Source: Clostridium thermarum
Lineage (GTDB): Bacteria; Bacillota; Clostridia; Clostridiales; Clostridiaceae
Direction: 5' to 3'
NCBI RefSeq assembly: GCF_006351925.1
Contig: NZ_CP040924.1
Span: 3,601,501 to 3,665,500 of the forward strand
Length of the DNA: 64,000 nt
The position numbers and the translations under genes are program-made. This document shows positions 9,333 through 18,216 of the stretch, piece by piece (within the stretch, counting starts at the first letter, position 1; each line of letters begins with the position of its first letter). The notes under the pieces were generated by a model. That model saw nothing but the letters and a program-made list of their open reading frames with translations, did no database searches and was not told where the DNA came from.

Positions 9333-9611
9333 CTACTCACAATCTTCTTCCAGCAGTTTCCTTAACTCAAAGGACATTTTTTCTATCTCCCAGCTTGGCA
9401 ATTTCTCATCTTCTACCAGTTCTTGTATCTCTTCTATAGAAGCTATATGCTCTGTATTTAAGTAAAAGTCTTTTCCCTTTAATAAGGTAGGAATAATCCT
9501 TGAGGTTCTATTGTCATAAATTCGTTTTAAAAAAATATCTAGAGATTCATTAAAACCATAGACTTTCCCATTATCCATGATAACCTTTGTAAGATATTTA
9601 GTTTTTACCAT
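9333..9611 (-). CDS. Hypothetical protein, 92 aa, in the glycan cluster
   Basis: I do not recognise this family. The protein is soluble, mixed alpha/beta, with no signal peptide, membrane segment or cysteine motif. Its second half is acidic (IEEIQELVEDEKLPSW). The start MVKTKYLTKVIMDNGKVYGF and the phrase TEHIASIEEI resemble small LytTR-adjacent or PilZ-like beta proteins, but no assignment is justified. AGGAGG precedes ATG 9611. It lies 12 nt upstream of the BY-kinase and 31 nt downstream of the epimerase, so it is cotranscribed and may modulate the kinase; that role is inference. Confidence 0.75.
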   Translation of the reverse strand: MVKTKYLTKVIMDNGKVYGFNESLDIFLKRIYDNRTSRIIPTLLKGKDFYLNTEHIASIEEIQELVEDEKLPSWEIEKMSFELRKLLEEDCE

Positions 9612-9642
9612 CCATTATCATCCTCCTGTTCTTACAGTATTA

Positions 9643-10554
9643 TCACTGCTGGTAGTACTCTAATGTTCGCCTTAGACCTTCTTTTATGTCCACCTTTGGA
9701 GTCCAGCCAATGTGTTTTTTTATCTTTTCATAGGTCATATAGCTGTGTATTATTTCTCCTGCTCTTGGTGACAGATATTTAGCTTGTACACCTTTACCGG
9801 TCAGTTCCTTAAATAATCTGAATAGATCATTTACCGATATTTTTGTACCGGTGCATACGTTGTAAATTTCATTATCTAGTCCCCAAAGGGCCATAACATT
9901 TGCTGCCGCTACATCCGCCACATATACAAAGTCTCTGGTCTGCTCTCCATCGCCAAAGATTTCTACATCTTGTCCCTCACAGAATTTTTCAGAAAAGATT
10001 GCAACCACGCCGCCCTCTCCGGTAGAATCCTGCCTTGGTCCATATACATTTGAATATCTTAACACCGTATATTTGATGCCATACAAGCTTTCATAGACCT
10101 TTAGGTAGTGCTCCACAGTATGCTTGGATATACCATATCCACTTATCATATTTAGTGGATGGTCCTCATCTATGGGTAAGTATTGAGGGTTACCGAAGAT
10201 TGCTGCGGAGGCCGGATATATGACTTTCTTTACCCCACAGCTCCTGCATGCCTCCAGAAGATTTATAGTCCCCATAATATTTATATCTGCATCCAGCAAG
10301 GGATCTTTCACGGAAACCGGAACCTTTATTTGAGCAGCCTGATGGCACAGCACCTCCGGCTTAAACTCCTGAAAAACCTCTGGAATATTTCTATCCCTTA
10401 TGTCAATCTTATAAAATCTAGCTTCCTTATTAATATTTTCCTCTCTACCGTGGCTCATATTATCTATAATTCCTACTTCATGTCCACGATTTATAAGCTC
10501 GTCCGCTATATGTGAACCTATAAAACCTGCTCCCCCTGTTACTAATATTCTCAT
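9643..10554 (-). CDS. NAD-dependent UDP-sugar epimerase (GalE-like)
   Basis: This 303-aa short extended SDR protein has the NAD motif VTGGAGFIGSHIADEL at its start and the catalytic YGISK (YxxxK) near residue 140. Later motifs RYSNVYGPRQ and EIFGDGEQTRDFVYVADV are typical of UDP-glucose/UDP-GlcNAc 4-epimerases. It would supply an epimerised UDP-sugar for the glycan. It is the first gene of the cluster. AAGGGGG lies about 11 bases before ATG 10554, and an inverted repeat lies 25 bases upstream of the start. The exact substrate cannot be read from the sequence. Confidence 0.9.
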   Translation of the reverse strand: MRILVTGGAGFIGSHIADELINRGHEVGIIDNMSHGREENINKEARFYKIDIRDRNIPEVFQEFKPEVLCHQAAQIKVPVSVKDPLLDADINIMGTINLLEACRSCGVKKVIYPASAAIFGNPQYLPIDEDHPLNMISGYGISKHTVEHYLKVYESLYGIKYTVLRYSNVYGPRQDSTGEGGVVAIFSEKFCEGQDVEIFGDGEQTRDFVYVADVAAANVMALWGLDNEIYNVCTGTKISVNDLFRLFKELTGKGVQAKYLSPRAGEIIHSYMTYEKIKKHIGWTPKVDIKEGLRRTLEYYQQ

Positions 10555-10578
10555 TTTACGTGTTCCCCCTTAGATTCT

Positions 10579-10612
10579 TATAAATGTATAGTTTTGCATT
10601 AATACATTTATA
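10579..10612. promoter_or_regulatory. Inverted repeat in the leader of the glycan operon
   Basis: Two perfect 11-base arms, TATAAATGTAT and ATACATTTATA, are separated by 12 bases, 25 bases upstream of the first start codon of the glycan operon. This could be an operator for a dimeric regulator or a weak RNA hairpin. A possible minus-strand promoter (TTGACG, 17 bases, AAATAA) lies further upstream near 10660, but its -10 box is poor. The rest of the 335-nt gap 10555-10889 holds the terminator listed next and nothing else I can support. Confidence 0.5.
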
Positions 10613-10714
10613 CAGTTAGTCAGCCATTAATATGAAATGTTTTTTTATTTTGGGGGAGAAAGTTCTTCGTCAAAAATATACAGGTATATTGCAAGTTATG
10701 ATTTTAAATATAAA

Positions 10715-10761
10715 AAATCTTGACCAAAACCTGAAACTTCAATAGGTTTTGGTCAAGATTT
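10715..10761 (-). terminator. Rho-independent terminator after potD
   Basis: A perfect 18-bp stem (arms 10715-10732 and 10744-10761, loop 11 nt) lies about 130 nt beyond the potD stop. It separates the pot operon from the glycan operon, which is transcribed in the same direction. U-rich sequence follows on the minus strand. Confidence 0.85.
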
Positions 10762-10889
10762 CATTTTTCTTGAACTTATTTATCTAATGTGATATTAATT
10801 CATTTTTTCTGCAATATTCCTTTAAATATGGAAGTTCCAAAGTTCATAGCCTGCACCGCACCGCATAAGGTAATATATAAAAAGAAGTA

Positions 10890-11945
10890 TTATCTTGAAG
10901 TAATCTTAAGCCAAGCATCATTATATAATTTTCTAAAATCTCCAAGGTCTATATAAACCTCTGATTTTTGAAGTATCTCTTCATCCGGATAAGCAGCCTT
11001 ATCGTTCTTTACTTCCTCATCAAGCATCTCAAAAGTTGCCTTGTTTGGTGTAGCATAGCCAATATAATCAACATTCTTCTTATTTACCTCGGCGTCAAGA
11101 AGATAGTTTAAGAACTTTTCTGCTTCTTCCTTATGCTTTGCAGTTTTAGGAATAGCCCAAACGTCAAACCATAGGTTTGTACCTTCTTTAGGTATTACAT
11201 ACTCAAATCTATCTGGTTCTTCCTCTTTTAGTACGAATGCATCACCGGAATATATAACAGCTATATTCTTTTCACCGCTTCTTAATGCATCTTTAACCTG
11301 GTCTCCAATATATACAGCATTTAAATCATTACGCTGCTTTATCAACTCTTCTGTAGCCTTATTAAGTTCATCTTCATTTGTGGAGTTTAAGGAATAACCA
11401 AGTCTCTTTAGGGATATTCCAATTGAGTTTCTCATGTCGTCGGACATAAAGATATCATTCTTATATTTGCTGTCCCAGAGAGCATTCCAGCTGTCTATAT
11501 TGTCGGTTATCTTAGTTTTATCGTATATGATACCTATGGTTCCCCACATATAAGGTACTGAATATTTATTTTCAGGGTCATGAGCCTGGTTTTTATACTT
11601 TTCATCTATATTTTTGAAATTAGGTAAATTACTAAAGTTAATGTCCTGAACAAGATCTTCCTTAATCATTCTCTCAAGCATATAGTCAGATGGTACAATA
11701 AGGTCGTAGGTTGTTGTGCCTGCCTTTACCTTCTCATACATTTCTTCATTGGTAGCAAAAGTTTCATAGTTAACCTTTATACCTGTTTCCTTTGTAAAAT
11801 CCTCTAGGATATCTTCATCAATATACTCTCCCCAGTTAAACACATTGATGGTAACCTGGTTTTTGTCACTACTACAGCCAGCAAATATTGCTGTTGATAT
11901 CATAGCAGCCATTGCTAAGGATACAAATTTTTTTAGCCTAGTCAT
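10890..11945 (-). CDS. potD: Spermidine/putrescine-binding lipoprotein PotD
   Basis: This 351-aa protein has a lipoprotein signal (lipobox IFAGC near residue 22) and the mature motif VFNWGEYIDEDILEDF found in polyamine receptors. Further family motifs are VPSDYMLERMI and PYMWGTIGIIYDK. It captures polyamines outside the membrane for the PotABC transporter. Its start overlaps the potC stop by eight bases. It is the last gene of the operon and is followed by a strong terminator. Confidence 0.95.
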   Translation of the reverse strand: MTRLKKFVSLAMAAMISTAIFAGCSSDKNQVTINVFNWGEYIDEDILEDFTKETGIKVNYETFATNEEMYEKVKAGTTTYDLIVPSDYMLERMIKEDLVQDINFSNLPNFKNIDEKYKNQAHDPENKYSVPYMWGTIGIIYDKTKITDNIDSWNALWDSKYKNDIFMSDDMRNSIGISLKRLGYSLNSTNEDELNKATEELIKQRNDLNAVYIGDQVKDALRSGEKNIAVIYSGDAFVLKEEEPDRFEYVIPKEGTNLWFDVWAIPKTAKHKEEAEKFLNYLLDAEVNKKNVDYIGYATPNKATFEMLDEEVKNDKAAYPDEEILQKSEVYIDLGDFRKLYNDAWLKITSR

Positions 11946-12735
11946 TTACACTACCTCTCTTTCTTTCATTTTTAATGAGATCTTTCCCATTTGCAATAAA
12001 TAAAAGTATAAAAATGGATACAAACATCAAAGTGGATAGGGCGTTTATCTCAGGACTTACGCCTCTTCTGGCCATTGAATAAATTTCAATGGATAGGTTT
12101 GTAATTCCAGAACCTGTATTAAAAAAGCTTATTACAAAGTCATCTATGGACATTGTAAAGGAAATCAGAAAACCGGCAAAAATACCGGGCATTATTTGCG
12201 GTAATATAACCCTCCTTAATGTATAGAAAGGTGTTGCCCCTAGATCCTGGGCTGCCTTAACCAAGTCGTCGGGCATTTGCTTAAGCTTTGGAAGTACAGA
12301 CACTATAACATAGGGAGTGGAAAAAACCACATGGGCTATTATAAGTGTTTTAAATCCAAAGGTTAATCTAAAAAATATAAATAAAGTCATTAAGGAGATT
12401 GCAGTAACTATATCCGGATTCAATACCGGCAGATAATTAATATTGAGTATGGCTTTTTTCTTCCAGCCAGTCATTTTGTCTATACCTATAGCGCTTATGG
12501 TTCCCAGTACTGTTGAAATTAGGGATGAAACAACCGCTACAAGTACAGTATAGTACAGGGCCCTTAAAATTCTGCCGTTATGAAAAAGAGAGCTATACCA
12601 TTTTAGAGAAAAACCATCCCAGCTTGATGAATTTTTCCCGGAGTTGAAGGAAAAAACTATCAGAAATATTATGGGAGCATATAGGAAAATATATGCCAAT
12701 GATAGATAAATTCTTTTAGTCCATTTCCCTACCAT
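11938..12735 (-). CDS. potC: Spermidine/putrescine ABC transporter permease PotC
   Basis: This 265-aa inner-membrane permease has about six hydrophobic helices and the EAA-type loop DLVKAAQDLGATPFYTLRRV that contacts the ATPase. It forms the transport channel with PotB. The start overlaps the potB stop by seven bases, and GAAGGCGGTGG provides the ribosome site. Confidence 0.95.
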   Translation of the reverse strand: MVGKWTKRIYLSLAYIFLYAPIIFLIVFSFNSGKNSSSWDGFSLKWYSSLFHNGRILRALYYTVLVAVVSSLISTVLGTISAIGIDKMTGWKKKAILNINYLPVLNPDIVTAISLMTLFIFFRLTFGFKTLIIAHVVFSTPYVIVSVLPKLKQMPDDLVKAAQDLGATPFYTLRRVILPQIMPGIFAGFLISFTMSIDDFVISFFNTGSGITNLSIEIYSMARRGVSPEINALSTLMFVSIFILLFIANGKDLIKNERKRGSVND

Positions 12736-13559
12736 AGTATTCCACCGCCTTCCTTCTCTTCCTTATCTTCGTATCTTGAAAGTATAGCCATTGATATAAG
12801 TATAATTATCATCATCAAAATCGATATGGCAGATCCAAAATACCTGTCTCCAACAGTGGTAAACTGAAGCTCAATCAGGTTACCTATAAGCATGTACTGT
12901 CCCCCTCCAAGGAGCTTTGATATTACGAAGGTTGAAACTGCAGGCATAAAAACCATTGTTATGCCGGACATAACTCCTGGTATACTTAAGGGAAAAATTA
13001 TCCTTCTAAAAATTACAGACTTGTTAGCTCCCAAATCAGCAGCAGCCTTTATAACATTTTCATCCATCTTTATAAGCACTGTATATATAGGTATGATCAT
13101 AAAGGGTAAAAAATTATATATCATACCAAGAATAACAGCGGCATCGGTATATAAAATATTCATAGTTGGAAGGCCTATAGCCTTAAGAATACTATTTATT
13201 ATTCCATTCTTTCCTATAATGGACATCCATGCATAGGTTCTTAAAAGAAAGTTCATCCACATGGGAATAACTAAAAGCAACATGAGTAAAGTTCTGTATT
13301 TTTGGTCCACTTTTGAGAGAATATATGCCACTGGATATCCTAAAATAAGGCATAATATAGTAGATATACTTGCCAGCTTAATTGAATTCAAAAATACACT
13401 CATATAATTGGAATCAAAGAGCTTCTTATAATTTCCCAGGGTAAAATCACCATTGCTGTTGGTAAGGCTAAAGTAAAGTACAAGAAACAGAGGAACAACA
13501 ATAAAAATTATACTCCATACAATATACGGATACTGAGCTATTGACTTACTTTTTTTCAT
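12729..13559 (-). CDS. potB: Spermidine/putrescine ABC transporter permease PotB
   Basis: This 276-aa permease has six predicted transmembrane helices and the EAA loop [20 protein letters not shown]. It pairs with PotC as the membrane part of the polyamine importer. The start codon overlaps the potA stop (ATGA), indicating translational coupling. Confidence 0.95.
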   Translation of the reverse strand: MKKSKSIAQYPYIVWSIIFIVVPLFLVLYFSLTNSNGDFTLGNYKKLFDSNYMSVFLNSIKLASISTILCLILGYPVAYILSKVDQKYRTLLMLLLVIPMWMNFLLRTYAWMSIIGKNGIINSILKAIGLPTMNILYTDAAVILGMIYNFLPFMIIPIYTVLIKMDENVIKAAADLGANKSVIFRRIIFPLSIPGVMSGITMVFMPAVSTFVISKLLGGGQYMLIGNLIELQFTTVGDRYFGSAISILMMIIILISMAILSRYEDKEEKEGGGILW

Positions 13560-14617
13560 CCCATGCCCCTAGCCTTTCTCATGATATGGATATCCTCCGG
13601 ATATATGTTCATGCCAATTTTTTCATCAACCATAACATGCTTAGTATTGTGTATGAGCCATTTTTTATTGTTTGCTTGTACCTCGATTTCATAATGAACC
13701 CCTTTAAAAATAACAGAAGTAACTACACCGTTAAGCATACCTTGACCAAATTCTGCAAGCTTGATATCCTCAGGTCTTATTACAACATCTACATTTTCGT
13801 CCTTGTCAAAGCCCTTATCTACACACCCAAATTCTCTTCCTTCAAAAGAAACTCTATAGTCTTCATGCATTATGCCGTCAACAATATTACTTTCTCCGAT
13901 GAACCTTGCTACAAACTTATTTTTAGGTTCATTATAAATATCTTGCGGTGTACCTATTTGCTGTATCTTTCCTTTATTCATAACAACAATAGTATCTGAC
14001 ATGGTCAGAGCTTCCTCTTGGTCATGAGTAACAAAAATAAAGGTTATACCCAGGCTTTTTTGTATTCTTTTAAGTTCAAGCTGCATTTCCTTTCTAAGCT
14101 TCAAATCCAGGGCTGCCAGCGGCTCATCCAGAAGCAGAACTTTGGGCTCATTTACTAAAGCCCTGGCTATGGCTACTCTTTGCTGTTGACCACCACTTAG
14201 GGAATCCGTTGACCTTTTTTCATAGCCTTCAAGATCAACTAGCTTAAGCATATTCTTTACCTTTTCCTTTATTTCTTTCTCAGATAGCTTTTTTATTCTA
14301 AGCCCGAAAGCTACATTTTCATATACATTCATATGGGTAAAGAGTGCATATCTTTGAAACACGGTATTTATTTGTCTTTTATGAGGTGGGAGTTCATTAA
14401 TAACTTTACCCTCGAATACCAAGTCTCCTTCATTTGGCTCTTCAAAACCAGCAATTATGTTTAAGGTTGTAGTCTTTCCGCAGCCACTGGGACCCAGTAA
14501 TGTTATAAATTCATTTCTTCTTATATACAAATTCAAATTTTCTAGTACGGTATTGTTACCATACTTTTTTGTTATATTTTTAAGATCAATAATTATATCC
14601 TTATTAGAATCCTGCAA
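13556..14617 (-). CDS. potA: Spermidine/putrescine ABC transporter ATPase PotA
   Basis: The ATPase shows Walker [11 protein letters not shown]-loop [18 protein letters not shown], signature [15 protein letters not shown] and Walker [15 protein letters not shown]-terminal TOBE-like regulatory domain follows ([14 protein letters not shown]). It powers polyamine uptake. An ATG at 14635 lacks a ribosome site, while AAAGAGGTG lies six bases before TTG 14617, so the shorter start (353 aa) is preferred. The gene begins just downstream of the XRE-cupin gene and is cotranscribed with it. Confidence 0.93.
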   Translation of the reverse strand: MQDSNKDIIIDLKNITKKYGNNTVLENLNLYIRRNEFITLLGPSGCGKTTTLNIIAGFEEPNEGDLVFEGKVINELPPHKRQINTVFQRYALFTHMNVYENVAFGLRIKKLSEKEIKEKVKNMLKLVDLEGYEKRSTDSLSGGQQQRVAIARALVNEPKVLLLDEPLAALDLKLRKEMQLELKRIQKSLGITFIFVTHDQEEALTMSDTIVVMNKGKIQQIGTPQDIYNEPKNKFVARFIGESNIVDGIMHEDYRVSFEGREFGCVDKGFDKDENVDVVIRPEDIKLAEFGQGMLNGVVTSVIFKGVHYEIEVQANNKKWLIHNTKHVMVDEKIGMNIYPEDIHIMRKARGMG

Positions 14618-14640
14618 ATTTAACACCTCTTTCATGAACT

Positions 14641-15180
14641 TTAAAAGGACGGGGGCGTACTCACCCAGATAACCTTTGCTGTACTATTTCCAATATTGGA
14701 TATATAGTGGTTAATATTAGGCTTGTAGCAGAAGCTTTCTCCCTTCTTAACCTTATATTTTTTACTTCCTAAGTGAAGAATTATTGAGCCTGCCAGCACA
14801 TAGCCGAATTCCTCACCTTCATGGGGTTCCTCTTCAATATATCGACCGCCAGGTTCAAGGGTAATGAGAATTGGCTCCATAGAGTTTTTCTGTGCATTTG
14901 ATACTAGCCAAGTCAAATTATATCTTAGTTTCTCATCGGATTTCTCAAACATGTCATCCTTCCCAAAAACTACTTTTTCTTCCCGTTCCTCTCTGAAGAA
15001 CTCGTTTAAATTTGTTCCCAGGGCATCTAATATATCCTTTAAAGTTGCTATAGAAGGCGAAGTTAAGTCTCTTTCTAATTGGGATATAAATCCTTTTGAC
15101 AGTTCACATCTATTTGCTAATTCTTCTTGGGTAAGCTGCTTTTCAATCCTTAACCTTTTAATCTTCTCTCCAATTTGCAT
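14641..15180 (-). CDS. XRE-family regulator with C-terminal cupin domain (PuuR-like)
   Basis: This 179-aa protein has an N-terminal helix-turn-helix ([20 protein letters not shown], residues about 18-37) and a C-terminal cupin ([20 protein letters not shown]). This fusion is typical of regulators of polyamine uptake and use. It is the first gene of the pot operon, so autoregulation and polyamine-responsive control are likely. AGAGGTGGAGT precedes ATG 15180. A 7-bp inverted repeat upstream (15249-15267) is a candidate operator. Confidence 0.9.
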   Translation of the reverse strand: MQIGEKIKRLRIEKQLTQEELANRCELSKGFISQLERDLTSPSIATLKDILDALGTNLNEFFREEREEKVVFGKDDMFEKSDEKLRYNLTWLVSNAQKNSMEPILITLEPGGRYIEEEPHEGEEFGYVLAGSIILHLGSKKYKVKKGESFCYKPNINHYISNIGNSTAKVIWVSTPPSF

Positions 15181-15248
15181 ACTCCACCTCTTAAAATTAT
15201 ATTAAGCCATAAGTTTATAAATACTAATCCACATTATAATAAATTTAA

Positions 15249-15267
15249 AGTTTAGATTTACTAAACT
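15249..15267 (-). promoter_or_regulatory. Candidate operator for the pot operon regulator
   Basis: The perfect inverted repeat AGTTTAG-5 nt-CTAAACT lies between two possible -10 boxes upstream of the regulator gene. A TATAAT (minus strand, 15238-15233) follows 11 bases downstream, so the repeat would cover the -35 region of that promoter. It would lie just after the start point of the stronger promoter at 15306-15279. Either position suits repression by the XRE-cupin protein. Confidence 0.5.
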
Positions 15268-15278
15268 CACAATATATA

Positions 15279-15306
15279 ATTATACATTTTTTTGTTAGGA
15301 AATCAA
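15279..15306 (-). promoter_or_regulatory. Promoter of the XRE-potABCD operon
   Basis: On the minus strand TTGATT (15306-15301) and TATAAT (15284-15279) are 16 bases apart, a good sigma-A match. Confidence 0.55.
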
Positions 15307-15358
15307 TAGAAAATATTTAATTACTTTATTTGTAAATTAGACAAGATACGCTTGGTAC

Positions 15359-15393
15359 CATCCATAGATTTGATTTACACAAATCTATGGATG
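15359..15393. repeat. Perfect 13-bp inverted repeat at the island edge
   Basis: Arms CATCCATAGATTT and AAATCTATGGATG flank a 9-nt loop. It lies between the pot promoter and the IS-type ATPase fragment, at the left edge of the accessory island. It may be a terminator or the remnant of a mobile-element end; nothing in the sequence decides. Confidence 0.55.
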
Positions 15394-15411
15394 CTCCTAG
15401 CGGAATTTTAT

Positions 15412-15438
15412 TTAAAAAAATGCTGCCTAAATGGCAGC
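15412..15438 (-). terminator. Terminator of the ATPase fragment
   Basis: The stem GCTGCC/GGCAGC with loop ATTTA is followed on the minus strand by ATTTTTTTAAA. It lies just after the stop of the ATPase fragment. Confidence 0.8.
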
Positions 15439-15445
15439 GTAGATA

Positions 15446-15685
15446 TTATTCAAACTCATTCTTTATAACTCTCTTTACTAAAATATCATCAATAAGTTTT
15501 TTCTCATGAATATATCCTTCCAACAAGCATTTCTCACAAAGATTGTTTATTTTTCTAGGTATCCCTGCAGTATACTGAAATATCTCATTGATAGCTTCAT
15601 CAGTAAACAATGGTGTTCCTGAACCTGCAACTTTAAGATGAGTTAGTATGTAGTCCTCTGTACCAGGCCTATCTAGTCCATCAAG
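15446..15685 (-). pseudogene. C-terminal fragment of an IS-associated AAA ATPase (ExeA/TniB-like)
   Basis: The 79 codons before the TAA at 15448-15446 read LDGLDRPGTEDYILTHLKVA and later FTDEAINEIFQYTAGIPRKI and NNLCEKCLLEGY. This is the sensor/lid end of AAA ATPases that accompany DDE transposases. An in-frame TGA (15688-15686) lies just upstream. Beyond it the frame continues about 23 codons before meeting the inverted IS30-end copy. The Walker motifs and the transposase partner are missing, so it is a remnant that marks repeated mobile-element activity. Confidence 0.75.
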
Positions 15686-15759
15686 TCAGAATAGATGTTG
15701 ACATCCTTGAATAAATATAATATTATCATCTTGCTTAGGTGGAACTCTCTCATTCATAT

Positions 15760-15884
15760 TTATGTCAGCCAGGACATATTGAGGGTGCTCTTACTTTTTT
15801 ATCCTACACTATTTCCAGTTCCGGCGGAAGGGCATTGTGAGAAAAAACAGTACCTTTCGGTACTTCATCATTGCTAAAAACAGT
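15760..15884 (-). mobile_element. Left inverted copy of an IS30-family end sequence
   Basis: About 120 bases match, in reverse orientation and with few differences, the sequence 19484-19605 just upstream of the IS30 transposase remnant. Shared landmarks are GTCAGCCAGGACATATT, TTCCAGTTCCGGCGGAAGGG and the small hairpin GTACCTTTCGGTAC. The match stops near the point where the transposase would start in the other copy. This copy therefore carries the element's upstream end without its coding region. Confidence 0.85.
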
Positions 15885-15951
15885 TAATATACAAATCCCC
15901 ACTAAAAATTCATTTCATATTTTTTGCATATGGTAAGTATCAGGTTAATTT

Positions 15952-16005
15952 TCTATCAACACTCTATCAACAAAAATAAAAAATTGTTGATAGAATGTTG
16001 ATAGA
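15952..16005. repeat. 22-bp inverted repeat built of TTGATAGA units
   Basis: Arms 15952-15973 and 15984-16005 pair over 22 bases with one G/T mismatch. Each arm holds two copies of the unit CTATCAACA (GTTGATAG on the other strand). A further TTCTATCAACAA occurs at 16138-16150 inside the neighbouring gene. It lies just after the end of the ATP-binding gene and may end its transcript, but the repeated unit also suggests a binding site. Confidence 0.7.
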
Positions 16006-16011
16006 TTTATT

Positions 16012-17658
16012 TTATTTTTTCAGTAAATATACCCTGTATCTCTTCTCACCTTTAGGTTCTAACAACGCTTCTTCCATCATTTTATCTAAATAATATTTTG
16101 CTTATCTTTCACTGCATCCGCATAATTCTCTAACTTTAGTATTGTTGATAGAATTATTTTTTTTGAGATATTGAATTATCATATCTTTAGCTCTAATATA
16201 TTCTATTTCCTTATCTTTTATATATCCAACATCATCGCCTAAACTGTAATACACTTTTTCTGTAAGAATATATTTTTTAAATCCATTTCTTTCTACATAT
16301 CCATAATTTATAAGTTCATTCAAAACTCCTTGAGTATCTTCTAAAGATAATTGAGCATGTTTAGATGCATCTTTTAAAGTTATAGTTCCATTATCTTTTA
16401 AATATTTTAATATCATTATTTGACTTGTACTAAATATTATTTGATTTTTATCTTGTTCTTCGATTAAGAATTTAGTAAAATTTTTGTCTTCAAGATTACT
16501 TTTTAATGTTAATGTAACTGCTTCACTATACGTACTATATGTAGGTAATGGTTTTCCAAAAAAAATCATGTCTCTAAATATTATATCTACACCTTGTCCT
16601 GATCTTTGAACATATTTTAACTTCTGCAATGTTTCTGCGATGAGTTTATTTCTTGGAATAGATGGATGTGTTATTATGTTATTTTCATTTATACCTTCAG
16701 GAAATCCTCCAGGATTTTCAATTACAATTTTATTAGAATAGTGTTTTACATAAATAGCTCCATTGCTTTAATAATCTCTATGGCAAATCGCATTTAAAAT
16801 GGCTTCTTGGAATACATTTTTAGGAAAATCTTTAACTTCAAGTCTAAATAAACCTATTTGTATATTTGTTATATAATTACTACTCTCTATTATTTCTGTT
16901 AATCTATCCAATGCCGATATAATAGGTACTTTCAAATCTATTCTCTTATCGTATTCTGTCTTATTAATATCACTATAATGCAGATATATTATTTCAGCTT
17001 GAGGTATAGTTCTGTTTATAGAACTTTCTTTTCCAACGAAAAGCATACCTGCAACAGTTAATTTTATCTTATTATCCTTCTCCTTAATGAGATGCAAATC
17101 TTTTAAAAAAGATTTATCATCCATTAATGGTAAAGTAGACTCTGGATCTCTTATTTTTAGTTTTTCTTTTATTTTATAAACTTCTAAATTATCAATATCT
17201 TCCTCGCTGGAATCTTCTATAATAACATTTGAAAAATCATTGTTTACTTTCCCCGATTGCATTATAGGAAATTCTTCTGGAAACATTGGTTTTGTATTTT
17301 TACCCAACCTTTTATACACTTCTCCGGCAGAAGTAGCATATAATGTACTCCCTTTAGATACATATATTATTAATATTGTATTGTTTTCTACAAAGACTTC
17401 TTCAATGTCAGCAAATAATTTTGGTATAGTTCTATCATAAATACTTTCCATAATATTTTGTATATCATAATTGTCACATCCTGTAATTTCCCCATTATCT
17501 TCTACGCCAATTAAAATCATTCCACCTTTAGTATTTGCCAATGCTACCGCTTCTTTTGTAATAATTTTCATAAGTTCCTTTTTGTCTTTTATCTTTTTCC
17601 AGCTTTTGAACTCAACATCTATTTTTTCACCTTTTGATATTACTTCTTTTATATCCAT
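16012..17658 (-). pseudogene. Schlafen/AlbA_2-type ATP-binding protein gene with two in-frame TAA codons
   Basis: One frame runs 548 codons from ATG 17658 (ribosome site AGAGAGGTT) to the TAA at 16014-16012. It is broken only by TAA at 16770-16768 and TAA at 16104-16102. The N-terminus is an AlbA_2 (Schlafen-like) domain: VEFKSWKKIKDKKEL, ALANTKGGMILIGVEDNGEI and EVYKRLGKNTKPM. Next comes the GHKL/RecG-like ATP-binding part with EAILNAICHRDY and, after the first stop, VIENPGGFPEGI and RSGQGVDIIF. A winged-helix tail ends KMMEEALLEPKGEKRYRVYL. Without readthrough the product would be a 296-aa fragment. Members act in regulation or defence; the precise function is unknown. It lies inside the IS-bracketed island. 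Confidence 0.82.
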
Positions 17659-17731
17659 ACTTTTAACCTCTCTTGGAATGGAATAGTTTATTTTATTATA
17701 TTATTACTAAATATTATAACAGTAAACAAGA

Positions 17732-17756
17732 AACCAAGTCATTATTCGACTTGGTT
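17732..17756. terminator. Perfect 9-bp hairpin, terminator-like
   Basis: AACCAAGTC and GACTTGGTT flank a 7-nt loop. On the minus strand TTTCTTGTTT follows, so it could end a transcript entering from 18 kb. It overlaps the likely promoter zone of the ATP-binding gene, so an attenuating role is also possible. The remainder of 17757-18116 is AT-rich and I see no gene in it. Confidence 0.5.
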
Positions 17757-18116
17757 ATCTATTTGCTAAATTCGTATATATTTTCTCAACACTGTCTAAA
17801 ATATTGTAACATTTATCTTTATATTCCCGTAAATCCTTTTTATTATCTTCTTTTGTAAACGATTTAAACTCTTGCTTATCTCGTAGTATTACACAAAATC
17901 ATATCCGGTATTTATTTTAAAATCAAATAAACATTCATTCTATGTACTCATCCTGCTATTATATTTGACTACATTACTTTGTTAAGACATAACAATCACC
18001 TTTATACAATACAAACCTATACAAATATATCCATCTTATAAGTAAATTATAATTCTTTATTTACAATATTGTCAATATTTAACAACTTTATTCTCGAATG
18101 CACAAATAAAATTGTA

Positions 18117-18145
18117 TTGACAAGTATAAAGTATTTTGATATTTA
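18117..18145 (+). promoter_or_regulatory. Sigma-A promoter of the candidate small RNA
   Basis: TTGACA at 18117-18122, a 17-base spacer and TATTTA at 18140-18145 give a strong promoter match. Transcription would begin at about 18151-18153. Confidence 0.65.
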
Positions 18146-18150
18146 ACTTT

Positions 18151-18216
18151 GACGGAGGGAATAATTCCTGTACCGTCACAACTCGCAGGAGCTTTATCTA
18201 TGCGAGATTTTTTATT
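18151..18216 (+). ncRNA. Candidate small RNA of about 65 nt with two hairpins
   Basis: From the predicted start point the RNA would read GACGG at once. Its first hairpin pairs GACGG with CCGTC around an inner GGGAA/TTCCT stem. The second hairpin (CTCGCA 18182-18187, TGCGAG 18201-18206) is followed by ATTTTTTATTTT, a standard intrinsic terminator. Promoter, compact structure and terminator fit a stand-alone small RNA. I match it to no known family. Alternatively, AGGAG in the loop and ATG 18200 could begin a 21-codon peptide (18200-18265), with its start site held in the hairpin. Confidence 0.5.

Noticed and set aside
15446-15685. A complete small gene for an ATPase-like protein
   Set aside because: It lacks a start codon, Walker motifs and a transposase partner, and is bounded upstream by an in-frame TGA. 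It is a fragment.
16102-17658. Two separate genes (296-aa and 175-aa) at 16768-17658 and 16102-16629
   Set aside because: Both are in the same frame, the sequence between them is homologous without a break, and only a TAA separates them. It is one interrupted gene.
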